This document shows, piece after piece, positions 14,776 through 24,300 of a DNA stretch of 33,503 nt. Numbering within the stretch: the first letter of the stretch is position 1; each line of letters begins with the position of its first letter. The stretch spans positions 1-33,503 of the forward strand of contig JAKSNZ010000016.1 in assembly GCA_024405855.1 (NCBI GenBank), read 5' to 3'. Origin of the DNA: Paludibacteraceae bacterium (lineage in GTDB: Bacteria; Bacteroidota; Bacteroidia; Bacteroidales; Paludibacteraceae). Made by a program: the position numbers and the translations under genes. A model generated the notes under the pieces. The model had not been told where the DNA came from and made no database searches. It saw only the letters and a program-made list of their open reading frames with translations.

Positions 14776-17304
14776 ATGATACCTAAAAGATTTATTGTCA
14801 GTGGAGGTGGCACAGGCGGGCATATATTCCCTGCCGTAAGTATTGCAGGTGCGCTTAAAGAGTTGCTTCCTGATTGTGAGATTCTGTTTGTCGGAGCCAA
14901 TGGTAGAATGGAGATGGAGAAAGTTCCCGCAGCAGGTTACAAGATTGTAGGTTTGCCTATTCATGGACTTTATAGAAGCCTGACTCCAAAAAACATAAAG
15001 GTTATTTACAATGCCGTTAAGAGTGTTGGCATGGCAAAGAAAATAATAAAGGATTTCAACCCCGATGCTGTAATAGGTGTCGGCGGATACGCCAGCGGTC
15101 CTGTTCTATGGCAAGCCCAAAATATGGGAATCCCTACATTATTGCAAGAGCAGAACTCTTACGCAGGCGTTACCAATAAGTTACTGAGCAAGAGATGCGA
15201 TAGAATCTGCGTGGCATACGATGGTATGGAGAGATTCTTCCCTGCTGACAAAATAACTCTTACAGGCAATCCTGTACGCTCACAACTATTAAATATCAGC
15301 CAAGATGAAATATTTAAGGGTTACAAGGAATTTGGACTTAAATCAGATAAAAAGACTATTCTGGTGATAGGCGGCAGTCTTGGAGCAAGAACTGTGAACC
15401 AAAGTATTTTGGCGGGGCTGAAAAAAATAACAACTGAATACAAGGATTCAGTGCAAGTGATATGGCAGACAGGAAAATTCTATTTTGAAAAAATAAAGGA
15501 ACAGACTAAAGATTATGACCTGAGCAATGTTGTAATTACAGACTTTGTTGCAAGAATGGATATTGCATACTCTATTGCTGATTTGGTCATATCACGTTCC
15601 GGAGCAAGTTCAATATCGGAGTTGTGTCTGCTTGGAAAACCTTGCATTCTTGTTCCGTCACCTAATGTGGCTGAAGACCATCAGACAAAGAACGCATTAG
15701 CACTTTCAACCAAAGGAGCGGCTGTACTTATACCTGATAATGAGGCAGTTGAAAAATTAACTATTGAAGCCCTTAAACTTGTGTCAGACAGTACCAAGTT
15801 AAATGAATTAAGTGCAAACATAAAAAAACTTGCGAAACCCGATGCCACTATGACCATAGCATCGGAAGTTTTAAGGATGATTGGTGTTAATGCGGAAACA
15901 AAAGCCAAAGAGACAAAACAAAAATGCAAAAAAAAGACTAAAAACTACTTCTTTTTAGGAATAGGAGGTATTGGCATGAGTGCCATTGCCCGTTTCCTTA
16001 AGAAGGAAGGAAACAATGTAGCCGGCTATGACCTTACAAAAACACCGCTTACAGAGGCATTGGAAGCGGAAGGAATGGAGATTCATTATGATGACAACAT
16101 CAGTCTGATTCCTGTAAAATATATGGATAAGGAAAACACAACCATAATCTACACTCCTGCCATACCAAAAGATATGAGTGAATTTGTTTTCTTCCAGAAC
16201 GGATGCTTTAATTTATTAAAGCGTTCTGAGGCTCTTGGACTGCTCACAGAGGGAAAAAACTCAATTTGTGTTGCAGGAAGCCACGGAAAAACCACTACGT
16301 CCACTCTTATTGCACATATACTGCAAGAATCAGGCACAGGAACAAATGCCTTCTTAGGCGGCATTTCCAAGAATTTCCAAAGCAATTTGGTTGTCAATCC
16401 TAAGAGTGACCTTGTTGTAGCGGAAGCCGATGAATTTGACCGTTCTTTTCTGCATTTGAAACCTTATATGGCAGTTGTTACAGCAACAGATGCTGACCAC
16501 CTTGACGTATACGGCACACATGAAGAGATGTTAAAGGCATTCAGCCAGTTCACCCACTTAATTAGAAAAGACGGAATATTGCTTATGAAGAAAGGAATTG
16601 CAATGGTTCCAGACACAGTGGAAGGTGTTAAAGTCTACACCTACTCTCTTGATGACAGTTCCGCTGATTTCTATGCCTCTGACATTAGAATAGGAGGAGG
16701 AAAACTGATATTTGATTTCAACTGTCCTGAAGGTAAAATCAAGGACATTGAACTTGGTGTGCCTACCGTTGTTAATGTGGAGAATGCAGTGGCTGCCATT
16801 GCCATAGCATTATTCAACAATGTAAGCGAGAAACGCATACAAGATGCCGTGAAGAGTTTCAAGGGAACGGAACGTCGCTTTGAAATAAGGATGGCAAATG
16901 ACAAGGTCATCTATATAGATGACTATGCACACCACCCTGCTGAAATAAAGGCGACACTCAAATCAATGAAACAACTGTATCCTGGCAAGAAGATTTGCTG
17001 TGTGTTCCAGCCACATCTTTACACCAGAACAAGGAATTTTGCTACTGAATTTGCTGAAAGCCTTTCATTAGCGGATACTGTAATATTGACCGAAATTTAT
17101 CCTGCACGTGAAAAACCAATACCAGGAGTAACCTCTGAAATTATTCTCAAAGAACTTAAAAGCACAAACAAGGTTATGTGTAAAAAAGAGGAACTCATTG
17201 AAACCATGAGAAAACAGACTTTTGATATATTTGTAACAATGGGAGCAGGAGATATTTGTTCACTTTACAGCAAAATAGAAGATGAATTAAAAAAATATAA
17301 ATGA
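14776..17304 (+). CDS. murG-murC: MurG-MurC fusion: lipid II-forming GlcNAc transferase joined to UDP-MurNAc:L-alanine ligase
   Basis: One 842-codon frame holds two complete enzymes. Residues 1-372 are MurG, which adds GlcNAc to lipid I to make lipid II at the inner membrane; SGGGTGGHIFPA is at 9-20, GVGGYASGP at 101-109, LVIGGSLGAR at 196-205 and SRSGASSISEL at 273-283. Residues 391-842 are MurC, which adds L-alanine to UDP-MurNAc; GIGGIGMSA is at 395-403, ATP-binding GSHGKTTT at 501-508, DDYAHHPAEI at 715-724 and TEIYPAREKP at 772-781. A lysine-rich linker (about 373-390) joins them. In related genomes these are normally two adjacent genes. The linker DNA contains an A8 run (15928-15935); losing one A would split the gene into murG ending at 15958 and murC starting at ATG 15924. 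A real fusion, a recoding site or a one-base sequencing error are all possible. The end overlaps ftsQ by 4 nt. Confidence 0.9.
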   Translation: MIPKRFIVSGGGTGGHIFPAVSIAGALKELLPDCEILFVGANGRMEMEKVPAAGYKIVGLPIHGLYRSLTPKNIKVIYNAVKSVGMAKKIIKDFNPDAVIGVGGYASGPVLWQAQNMGIPTLLQEQNSYAGVTNKLLSKRCDRICVAYDGMERFFPADKITLTGNPVRSQLLNISQDEIFKGYKEFGLKSDKKTILVIGGSLGARTVNQSILAGLKKITTEYKDSVQVIWQTGKFYFEKIKEQTKDYDLSNVVITDFVARMDIAYSIADLVISRSGASSISELCLLGKPCILVPSPNVAEDHQTKNALALSTKGAAVLIPDNEAVEKLTIEALKLVSDSTKLNELSANIKKLAKPDATMTIASEVLRMIGVNAETKAKETKQKCKKKTKNYFFLGIGGIGMSAIARFLKKEGNNVAGYDLTKTPLTEALEAEGMEIHYDDNISLIPVKYMDKENTTIIYTPAIPKDMSEFVFFQNGCFNLLKRSEALGLLTEGKNSICVAGSHGKTTTSTLIAHILQESGTGTNAFLGGISKNFQSNLVVNPKSDLVVAEADEFDRSFLHLKPYMAVVTATDADHLDVYGTHEEMLKAFSQFTHLIRKDGILLMKKGIAMVPDTVEGVKVYTYSLDDSSADFYASDIRIGGGKLIFDFNCPEGKIKDIELGVPTVVNVENAVAAIAIALFNNVSEKRIQDAVKSFKGTERRFEIRMANDKVIYIDDYAHHPAEIKATLKSMKQLYPGKKICCVFQPHLYTRTRNFATEFAESLSLADTVILTEIYPAREKPIPGVTSEIILKELKSTNKVMCKKEELIETMRKQTFDIFVTMGAGDICSLYSKIEDELKKYK
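15924..15941 (+). other. A8 slippery run at the MurG/MurC junction (dnaX-like heptamer, -1 stop)
   Basis: In the fused frame the codons read tgc aaa aaa aag, so the heptamer A AAA AAG (15930-15936) is placed as in the classical -1 frameshift site. In the -1 frame the next codons are gac taa, a stop at 15939-15941. An ATG at 15924 lies in that -1 frame; with seven As instead of eight it would open directly into MurC as MQKKTKNYFF. No strong downstream stem-loop or upstream Shine-Dalgarno stimulator is obvious, so recoding activity is only a hypothesis. Confidence 0.5.
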
Positions 17305-18059
17305 ACAAAGTATTGTACATACTGAAGATTACAGGCATAGTGCTGCTTATTACAGTACTTGCAGGATATGCCGTATTTGCCGGTGTAATGGCAAAAAAGT
17401 GGCATAAGGATATGATATGTACTGAAATTAAGATTAATGTTTTGGATTATGACAAATATAACTTCATTTGTGAAGATGATATTCTGTACTTTATAAAGAG
17501 AAAAGGACTTTACCCTATTGGAAAGAAAATAGACAGCAGAACCTTAGATGTCATTGAAAAACATGTAAGCAGAATAAATGTTGTACGTAACGCTGAATGT
17601 TATATGGCTGACGGTAAGACAATAGTAATAGATGTCAGTCAAAAAATTCCAATGTACAGAGTTGTTTCAACTGGTAAAAGTTACTATGTTGACAGTGACC
17701 GTCACACTCTAAAGGCAAACTCGACATTTGCTGCAATGCTACCTCTTGTAACTGGATATATAACTGAGAATCAGGCTTGTGATAAAGTTTATGACTTTGT
17801 TATGTATCTGCATAATGACAAGTTTTGGGGCAACCATATAGGACAAATTAATTTTACAAAAAACGGTGATATTGAGTTGATAACAAAAATAGGAGTTGAA
17901 AAAATAATACTCAATAGCCTTGATACCTACAAAGATAAACTTGACGATGCAAAACTATGGTATGACCAATATCAGCATTTTGCCTGGAGCAATGTATATT
18001 CTCAATTGGATTTAAGATACAATAATCTGATTTATTGCAAAAAGAGCAACAAACACTAA
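17301..18059 (+). CDS. ftsQ: Cell division protein FtsQ/DivIB
   Basis: 252 aa bitopic protein: short cytoplasmic start, one membrane segment (about 8-30), then a periplasmic POTRA-like region (about 42-115, with ILYFIKRKGLYPIGKKID and NAECYMADGKTIVIDVSQKIPMYR-type strands) and a beta domain that includes YYVDSDR. FtsQ links FtsL/FtsB to the Z-ring and the FtsWI synthase. Sequence identity within this family is low, so topology, the POTRA pattern and position before ftsA carry the call. It overlaps the murG-murC stop by 4 nt (ATGA), indicating coupling; ftsA follows after 9 nt. Confidence 0.88.
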   Translation: MNKVLYILKITGIVLLITVLAGYAVFAGVMAKKWHKDMICTEIKINVLDYDKYNFICEDDILYFIKRKGLYPIGKKIDSRTLDVIEKHVSRINVVRNAECYMADGKTIVIDVSQKIPMYRVVSTGKSYYVDSDRHTLKANSTFAAMLPLVTGYITENQACDKVYDFVMYLHNDKFWGNHIGQINFTKNGDIELITKIGVEKIILNSLDTYKDKLDDAKLWYDQYQHFAWSNVYSQLDLRYNNLIYCKKSNKH

Positions 18060-18068
18060 GCACAATAT

Positions 18069-19109
18069 ATGGAACAATCTTACTACATTGCAGCAATTGA
18101 TTTAGGAAGCAGCAAAATTGTCGGTGCACTTGCAAAAAAGACAGGAGATAAAATTGAAGTTATCAAACTGGAAGAGGAGCCTACTGAGAACAAATGTGTT
18201 GCTAAGGGAATGTTGAATCCTTCCTGCATTGACGATGTTGCCTTTCAAATAAGCAGAATACTGAAAAGGTTATCAACCAATGCTCCTGTAAAGGCAATAA
18301 ACTATTGTTACGTGCTATGGAAAGGTATGCTGAAAGATGTAACATCGGCAGAAAAACTTGCATCAAAACTTAAAAAGACAGAACTGCTGTTCCCTTCAGT
18401 CAGTTCAATGCAACTTTTGGCAGACAAGTTTGCCACCCCAGAGGAAAAGGAGATAGGTTGTATGCTTATTGATTTTGGACACACAGCAACCTCCTATACA
18501 TATATTGATGGAGGAACTGTTAAACAGGAGGGATTGATTCCTGGCGGAAGCAATCATATTTCCACTGACCTAATGGCAATTTTCAATTATGGGCAAGCAC
18601 TTGCAGACAGGCTTAAAATGACTTTTGCCAGAGCCATTCCATTAGAAGAGGCTGACAAACTTATTGACTTAGGTGGTGGAAAACAAATCCGCATAAGTGA
18701 GCTTACTTCAAAAATATCTGATAGAATAAATGAAATATTCTCATATACACTGAGTTACATGGGTAAAAACCAATGGCACTCTAACAGAAGTAGAACAATT
18801 ATTGTAAGTGGAGGCGGAGCAAACCTGCAACAAATTGAAAAATATCTGTTAAAACGTACCGGACTGACGGCAAGATGTACAAAACTGAAAGATGACGATA
18901 TCTTGGGAGAATTTACAGACCGTCTTCAAAAGTTTGAGTACGCATCGCTTGTTGCATTATTGGCATTTGCAACAAGACCATGTGATGAAAAAAAACAGGG
19001 AATGTTTGACAGAATGAACTCCATTATTAAAAGAAGTACAGCCAAAACAGTTGAACTGTTTGACACAAGCGACAATGAATCAGAAAAATTTCCAACTAAA
19101 AAACAATAA
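18069..19109 (+). CDS. ftsA: Cell division protein FtsA, short form apparently lacking subdomain 1C
   Basis: 346 aa, clearly shorter than usual FtsA (about 420 or more). FtsA is an actin-like ATPase that tethers FtsZ to the membrane. Visible parts are the phosphate-1 motif IDLGSSK (10-16), the phosphate-2 region LIDFGHTAT (133-141), VSGGGANL (246-253), and a C-terminal amphipathic helix GMFDRMNSIIKR (311-322) for membrane binding. In normal FtsA, about 70-80 residues of subdomain 1C (SHS2) follow the strand matching YCYVLWKGM (79-87). Here the chain goes almost directly (about residue 90-95) to the helix and strand that lead into phosphate 2. The frame is open and unbroken. The 1C domain normally mediates FtsA polymerisation and contact with late division proteins. 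ftsZ starts 5 nt downstream. Confidence 0.9.
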   Translation: MEQSYYIAAIDLGSSKIVGALAKKTGDKIEVIKLEEEPTENKCVAKGMLNPSCIDDVAFQISRILKRLSTNAPVKAINYCYVLWKGMLKDVTSAEKLASKLKKTELLFPSVSSMQLLADKFATPEEKEIGCMLIDFGHTATSYTYIDGGTVKQEGLIPGGSNHISTDLMAIFNYGQALADRLKMTFARAIPLEEADKLIDLGGGKQIRISELTSKISDRINEIFSYTLSYMGKNQWHSNRSRTIIVSGGGANLQQIEKYLLKRTGLTARCTKLKDDDILGEFTDRLQKFEYASLVALLAFATRPCDEKKQGMFDRMNSIIKRSTAKTVELFDTSDNESEKFPTKKQ

Positions 19110-19114
19110 AAATT

Positions 19115-20311
19115 ATGTTACCTATTCAAATTCCAACAGAAATAAACAAAGTGATTAAAGTCATTGGTGTAGGCGGTGGCGGCGGCAATGCCGTAAACTA
19201 CATGTATAATGAAGGAATACACAATGTATCATTTGCCATTTGCAATGCCGATATTCAAGACCTGAACAGTTCTCCGATACCAACCAGAATCCAAATAGGC
19301 AAAGTTCTGACAGAGGGACTTGGTTGCGGTGCAAAACCTGAAAAGGGTGAGGCTGCGGCAAAGGAGAGCGAAGAGGAGATAAGAGACCTGCTGAATGACG
19401 GCACAAAAATGGTGTTCATAACAGCTGGTATGGGTGGTGGCACAGGCACTGGCGCCGCTCCTGTAATTGCAAGAATTGCAAAGGAAATGGGCATTCTTAC
19501 CATAGGAATAGTAACCATTCCTTTCAAGTTGGAAATGGGGAACAGAATAAAAAAAGCAATAGCAGGAGTTGTTGAAATGAAGAAATATGTTGACTCTTTG
19601 CTTGTAATAAACAATGAGAAAATGATTTCTCTGTATACTGACATGACTCTTGATGCAGCATTTTACAAAGCCAATGAAGTACTTTCAGAATCAGCAAAAA
19701 GCATAGCGGAGATGATTACAATGAAGGGAAGTATAATTAACATTGACTTTGCTGATGTTTACACCATAATGAAGGACAGTGGAGTTGCTATAATGAATAC
19801 CGGTATGGGAGACGGAGAAGACAGGGTTAAGCAGGCAATTGATGAAGCACTTTCCACTCCTCTACTTAAAAGTAAGGATATAAGAAGTGCAACCAGAATT
19901 CTTATGTATGTCTACACATCAGAGGACCACAAAATTACAATGAAGGAAATGGGAGAGATTTCTGAATTTGTAGAGACCATAAACAAGGATTTGGATGAGG
20001 AGTTTATTTGGGGTGGCACCTACGACAATAATTTGGAATCATCTATAAAAATTACACTTATTGCAACAGGATTTGACTTTACAGATATGGATGATTATGA
20101 AGCCCTTTATAAAGAATACTATAAAGAATCCACTCCAAAAGAGATTACTCCTGAAGAGCCGAAAACAGAACCGGCAACAGCAGTAAAAGAGCCTGAAGTG
20201 ATTCCTTTTGACAATTGGGCAAACGGTTTGGATGTTAATGATGTAAGTACAAAATCAACTGATGAAGAGTTCAAGGATTTTGACACTCCGCTTTCATTAA
20301 GAGGCAAATAA
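19115..20311 (+). CDS. ftsZ: Cell division GTPase FtsZ
   Basis: 398 aa tubulin-like GTPase that polymerises into the Z-ring. GGGGGNAVN lies at 20-28, the tubulin signature GGGTGTG at 107-113, and the T7 catalytic loop is visible as NIDFADVYTIM. The GTPase core ends near residue 320; a linker rich in Glu, Pro and Thr leads to a C-terminal peptide, DFDTPLSLRGK, which fits the short motif that binds FtsA. It is the last gene of the cluster; its stop is one base from the stop of the convergent permease gene, leaving no space for a dedicated terminator. Confidence 0.98.
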   Translation: MLPIQIPTEINKVIKVIGVGGGGGNAVNYMYNEGIHNVSFAICNADIQDLNSSPIPTRIQIGKVLTEGLGCGAKPEKGEAAAKESEEEIRDLLNDGTKMVFITAGMGGGTGTGAAPVIARIAKEMGILTIGIVTIPFKLEMGNRIKKAIAGVVEMKKYVDSLLVINNEKMISLYTDMTLDAAFYKANEVLSESAKSIAEMITMKGSIINIDFADVYTIMKDSGVAIMNTGMGDGEDRVKQAIDEALSTPLLKSKDIRSATRILMYVYTSEDHKITMKEMGEISEFVETINKDLDEEFIWGGTYDNNLESSIKITLIATGFDFTDMDDYEALYKEYYKESTPKEITPEEPKTEPATAVKEPEVIPFDNWANGLDVNDVSTKSTDEEFKDFDTPLSLRGK

Positions 20312-20312
20312 T

Positions 20313-21392
20313 CTATTTTTGAGCCTTAAAATACAGCACGCCTCCTATGCAGGCAAATATAAGGGCAGGTAACCAAATTGCAAGAATTGGATTAATACCT
20401 GCCTGTGCTGTCATAATAGATGACAGTAGTGTGCAAAGAATATACACCACACTCATGGCAAGGCCTATGAACATGTGCAGACCCGTACCACCTCTAACCT
20501 TTCTGGAAGCAACGCACACACCTATAAAGGCAAGGATAAAAGAACCGAAAGGACCTGCAAAACGTTTCTGATATTCCAATTTATATATATTGAGCCCTGC
20601 TCTACCCCTCTCTTCCTGATGTTTGATATAATGTCTTAATTCAGGATTTGTCATTCTCTCTTGATGATTTTTTGCAATAAAGAAATCAGAAGGGGTCATA
20701 TCTATATGTAGTGTCAACTCCTCACCTCTTTCAGCAGACTCCCTCATACCAATAAAATCACGCCTCAAATAGTTTCTCAAAGTCCATGTACTATCAGAAT
20801 TGTACTTGATTGTTCTTGCAATTCCACGCATTTTCAGCATCTTTGATTCAAACCTGTCAAGAGAGAATCTATAGCCTATACTGTCTGTCATATCATATCG
20901 TTCCATGTATATTATTTCACCAGGAGCAGTCATCATCTGAACATTCTGCAATGTAGAGGTAACTGGTATGTGGTCAATATGTTTTGACTCAAAATTCAGT
21001 CTATGCTCATTGCCTGGAGGAATCACCCATCCGCCAATAAAGAATGTAAATAAAGCAATTATTGCAGCGGAAACCATATACGGAACTATTATTCTTATAA
21101 AGGAAATTCCACCTGCAAGCATTGCAATTATTTCTGTATTGTAAGCAAGTTTTGAAGTAATGAAAATTACAGATATAAAGGTGAATAGCGGGCTGAACAA
21201 ATTGACATAATATGGCACAAAGTGGATATAGTATTCAGTTACAACATATCCGAACGAGAGGTTTTCATTATAAAAATCGTCCATCTTTTCAGTTATATCA
21301 ATAACAATGGCAATGCTTATAATCATAAGCATTGAAAGTATGTATGCCCCAAGCACCTTTTTTATTATGTAAAAATCAAGAGTCTTCAGCAT
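20313..21392 (-). CDS. LptF/LptG (YjgP/YjgQ) family permease
   Basis: 359 aa with the family layout: N-terminal membrane segments (about 10-32, 60-80, 98-120), a central periplasmic jelly-roll domain (about 130-265), and three C-terminal segments (about 270-355). In the Lpt system two such proteins plus an LptB ATPase dimer extract lipopolysaccharide from the inner membrane. The opening LDFYIIKKVLGAYI and the segment EIIAMLAGGISF are typical. Whether this is LptF or LptG cannot be decided. It begins 1 nt after the sprA stop, so it is likely co-transcribed with ruvA and sprA. An LptB-like ATPase is encoded in the same window at 31130-31900. Confidence 0.9.
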   Translation of the reverse strand: MLKTLDFYIIKKVLGAYILSMLMIISIAIVIDITEKMDDFYNENLSFGYVVTEYYIHFVPYYVNLFSPLFTFISVIFITSKLAYNTEIIAMLAGGISFIRIIVPYMVSAAIIALFTFFIGGWVIPPGNEHRLNFESKHIDHIPVTSTLQNVQMMTAPGEIIYMERYDMTDSIGYRFSLDRFESKMLKMRGIARTIKYNSDSTWTLRNYLRRDFIGMRESAERGEELTLHIDMTPSDFFIAKNHQERMTNPELRHYIKHQEERGRAGLNIYKLEYQKRFAGPFGSFILAFIGVCVASRKVRGGTGLHMFIGLAMSVVYILCTLLSSIMTAQAGINPILAIWLPALIFACIGGVLYFKAQK

Positions 21393-21393
21393 A

Positions 21394-24300
21394 TTATCTT
21401 GTTAATATAACCTTTGCAGCAATGCCTACATCGTGAGTTGCGGTAGGATATGAAGTTGAAACCAACGGATTTCTCAATTGCATGTCATAATACAATCTGA
21501 AACTCAATCTTTCACTGAATACGTAATCAGCTGAGAATTTGAATGCAATCACCATATCGCCGGCAGTTGCCTGAGATTGGGCAAGTTCTATTTTTCTGAC
21601 TATGGTCTCAACATCTTTCAATGAGAAGTCTGCCCTAAGATTCAGGTCATTCTTCACCTTTTTCTGTTTCTGCTTCTGCTTCATTGTAAATGACAAGTCA
21701 GCAAATTTATATCCCACTCCAACCACATATTCATTATTCCAAGATTCAACTATCTGATTACTTGACAGATTCAAACCTAACGACCTGCCTTTTCTCCACT
21801 CAAATTTGGCGGACAGTGAATTTTTCATATTAATGTCAACCCCTATCAACGGACTGAACTGCTCTGATATGGTGACAGCATTGACAGTAAATCTGCTTGT
21901 ATAGGTATATCCTCCTGTCTGCACATTCTTAACCTTTCCAAAATCATCTCCTGCAATAGGAGTATACGATTGGTCAGATGTAAATGAACCTATCTGATAC
22001 TTACAGTTATACGCATGAGTAAGGTTTATGCTGCGGAAATGCTCTTTTACCCAAGGTATACGGTTAAGTCCGTCAAAAGTAACCTGCCAGTTAGGTAAGA
22101 ATGTCCAAAACTTTGGTATTGTTGACAAACTGACATTATTAACATCTCTGCCTCCGTATGCGGCAATAAATGCAGGAATCAGCACATCGTCAGTATTCTG
22201 CCCGAAACCGTCCGCTCCACTCAATCCGTACTTGCTGTTCAGTCTTCCCTGTATCTGATTTCTATAACTTAAGAACCTGTCAAACAACGATGATTCAAGA
22301 GCCCCTGTCTTTGACATACCAGCAAAGGCTGTACCAATTGCCACAAAACTCTGTGTCAGGTTACCACCCATTGAAGTTACATACTGACCATCCTGAACTT
22401 GAAGTTGGAACTGTGTTTCAGAACTTGTAACAAACTGACGGTCAACGGCAACATTAATCTTAAATCCTGTAAACGGTTCAATGAGGGCTGTTGCCTTAAA
22501 GGTTTCACTATGATTCTTTGTAGCGGCATTATATACTGAACCGTTTGTAACCAACCAATCATTCTTTATTGCCCTTTCAAGAATATCATTGCTTTGCACA
22601 CCAAATACAAAATCCCATCCGGGAGCAGTGGTGGCATTATAACTATTGAGTCCTAAGAATGTTACACTTGGCTTGAAACCAGGAAGAATTGTGGCATCGG
22701 ACTGGCTATAATTGAATGACACATTACGCAACATCATACCAATACGGGCAAACACATCCAATACCTGATTCTCACTCAAGTCTGTGGTTACTTCAATTGC
22801 CATTTCTCCGTCTGTATTTGCCTTAATCTGTATGGTATTATTATCAATTACCTTATACTTGATTTCTTCCGCTTCAGCACCGTTAATGGAACCTGTAACT
22901 ATAAGTTTAGGAGTATTCAATCTGTGACGGACAAGCACTTTTTCTCCTTTCTTAAATGAAATCTTCTGTTTGTATGTTCTTGGCTTCTGCTGTTTCTTTT
23001 GCTGTGCATTCTTACTGAACTTTCTATTAACCTCTTTGGCATAATTTGAGTGGTTATATAAAGTTTCAAAATTTATTCTGCCGTCAACACCCCAGGTACC
23101 CTTACTGTCAGCGGTATTGGCTATTGTCTCATTTCCATACTCCCAAATATAGGAACCGTCATATTTGAAGTTACCTGACAACCAGTTAAGGAAATTGATT
23201 CTGCTGAAAGGGACAGCCCATGTTGCCGTAAATCTTTGATTATAGTTCATAGGTGTTCCTAAATGTGCAAAACTGTTGCGTACGGAATCCTTCCATGCCT
23301 GATATTGGTCAGGATACAACCACTTGTTTACTCCTCCCTCATTTTCCGTAATACGGGAATCGTTATTGGTAGTGAGTGTAAGTCTTATATTCTTAGTTAT
23401 ATCCCAAGCGATATCAAAACTGTTTGACCACATAAAGTCCTTTTGGAATGTGGGGTCAAGAGACTTGTAGTCTCCTCCGTTAAAGTCTCTTACCTGCTGT
23501 TCAAAATAGTTTCTTGTAAAGTCTGTCTTGTAAGCAAATCTTTTAGGAGCATAGTTGATGCCAATATCTGATATCCATCTCCAATTCTTTGATTTCTTAA
23601 GTTTATCTATCTTGCCAAACGGTTCCCATGGCTTTGGTGTCCATGAAAACTCGTATGTACCATACGCGTTACAATATTGGTCAATGTTTCTGACCGTATT
23701 AGGGTCTCTTGACTCAGTTTGAGAGAATGAGCCTCCTATTGTAAAGCAAGCAGGGTCCCAAGGTCTTGGTCCGTTCTTTCCTGTATAACCCACATGAATG
23801 TTTGGTATGCTCAGACTGGTGTTTGTTCTGACTGTTTGGGCAAGCATCAATATAGAATCACGCATTGACCTGCCTGACGCTATTGCCAACGCATCCTTTA
23901 ACAGAATATCCTTGTCTAAAGGATTATACTTTGGATTCTCAATCTCATTTGAATGCGATACTCTGACAGGAAAAACAACATTTGCCTTCTCAGGGAAAAG
24001 TTTACCAAGGTCAATACCTGCATTTATATTGTACTGATAATAATCCTCCTGTCTTCTGTCTGCTATTTGCTCTTCTATTTGACCGAATCCTATAGTTTCA
24101 ACCCTACCTGCCGCACTGAATGAAATAAAGTCTGAAATAGCCAAATCAACGTTTGCAAGAGCGGCAACACCTCCATGCTGGTCAATATCAGTCAAAGTAA
24201 GTTCATCTACCCAAATTTCTGCGGATTGTATGATACGGGAATTGTTTCTGATACCTATCATAAGCACATCAACCTCCCCAAGACTTGGATTTCCCTTAAT

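Noticed and set aside
18464..18500. Degenerate phosphate-2 motif (DFGHTAT) as a sign of a dead FtsA ATPase
   Set aside because: Bacteroidota FtsA proteins typically have DFGAxTTT-like variants here, so the change is modest; the missing 1C region is the real oddity.
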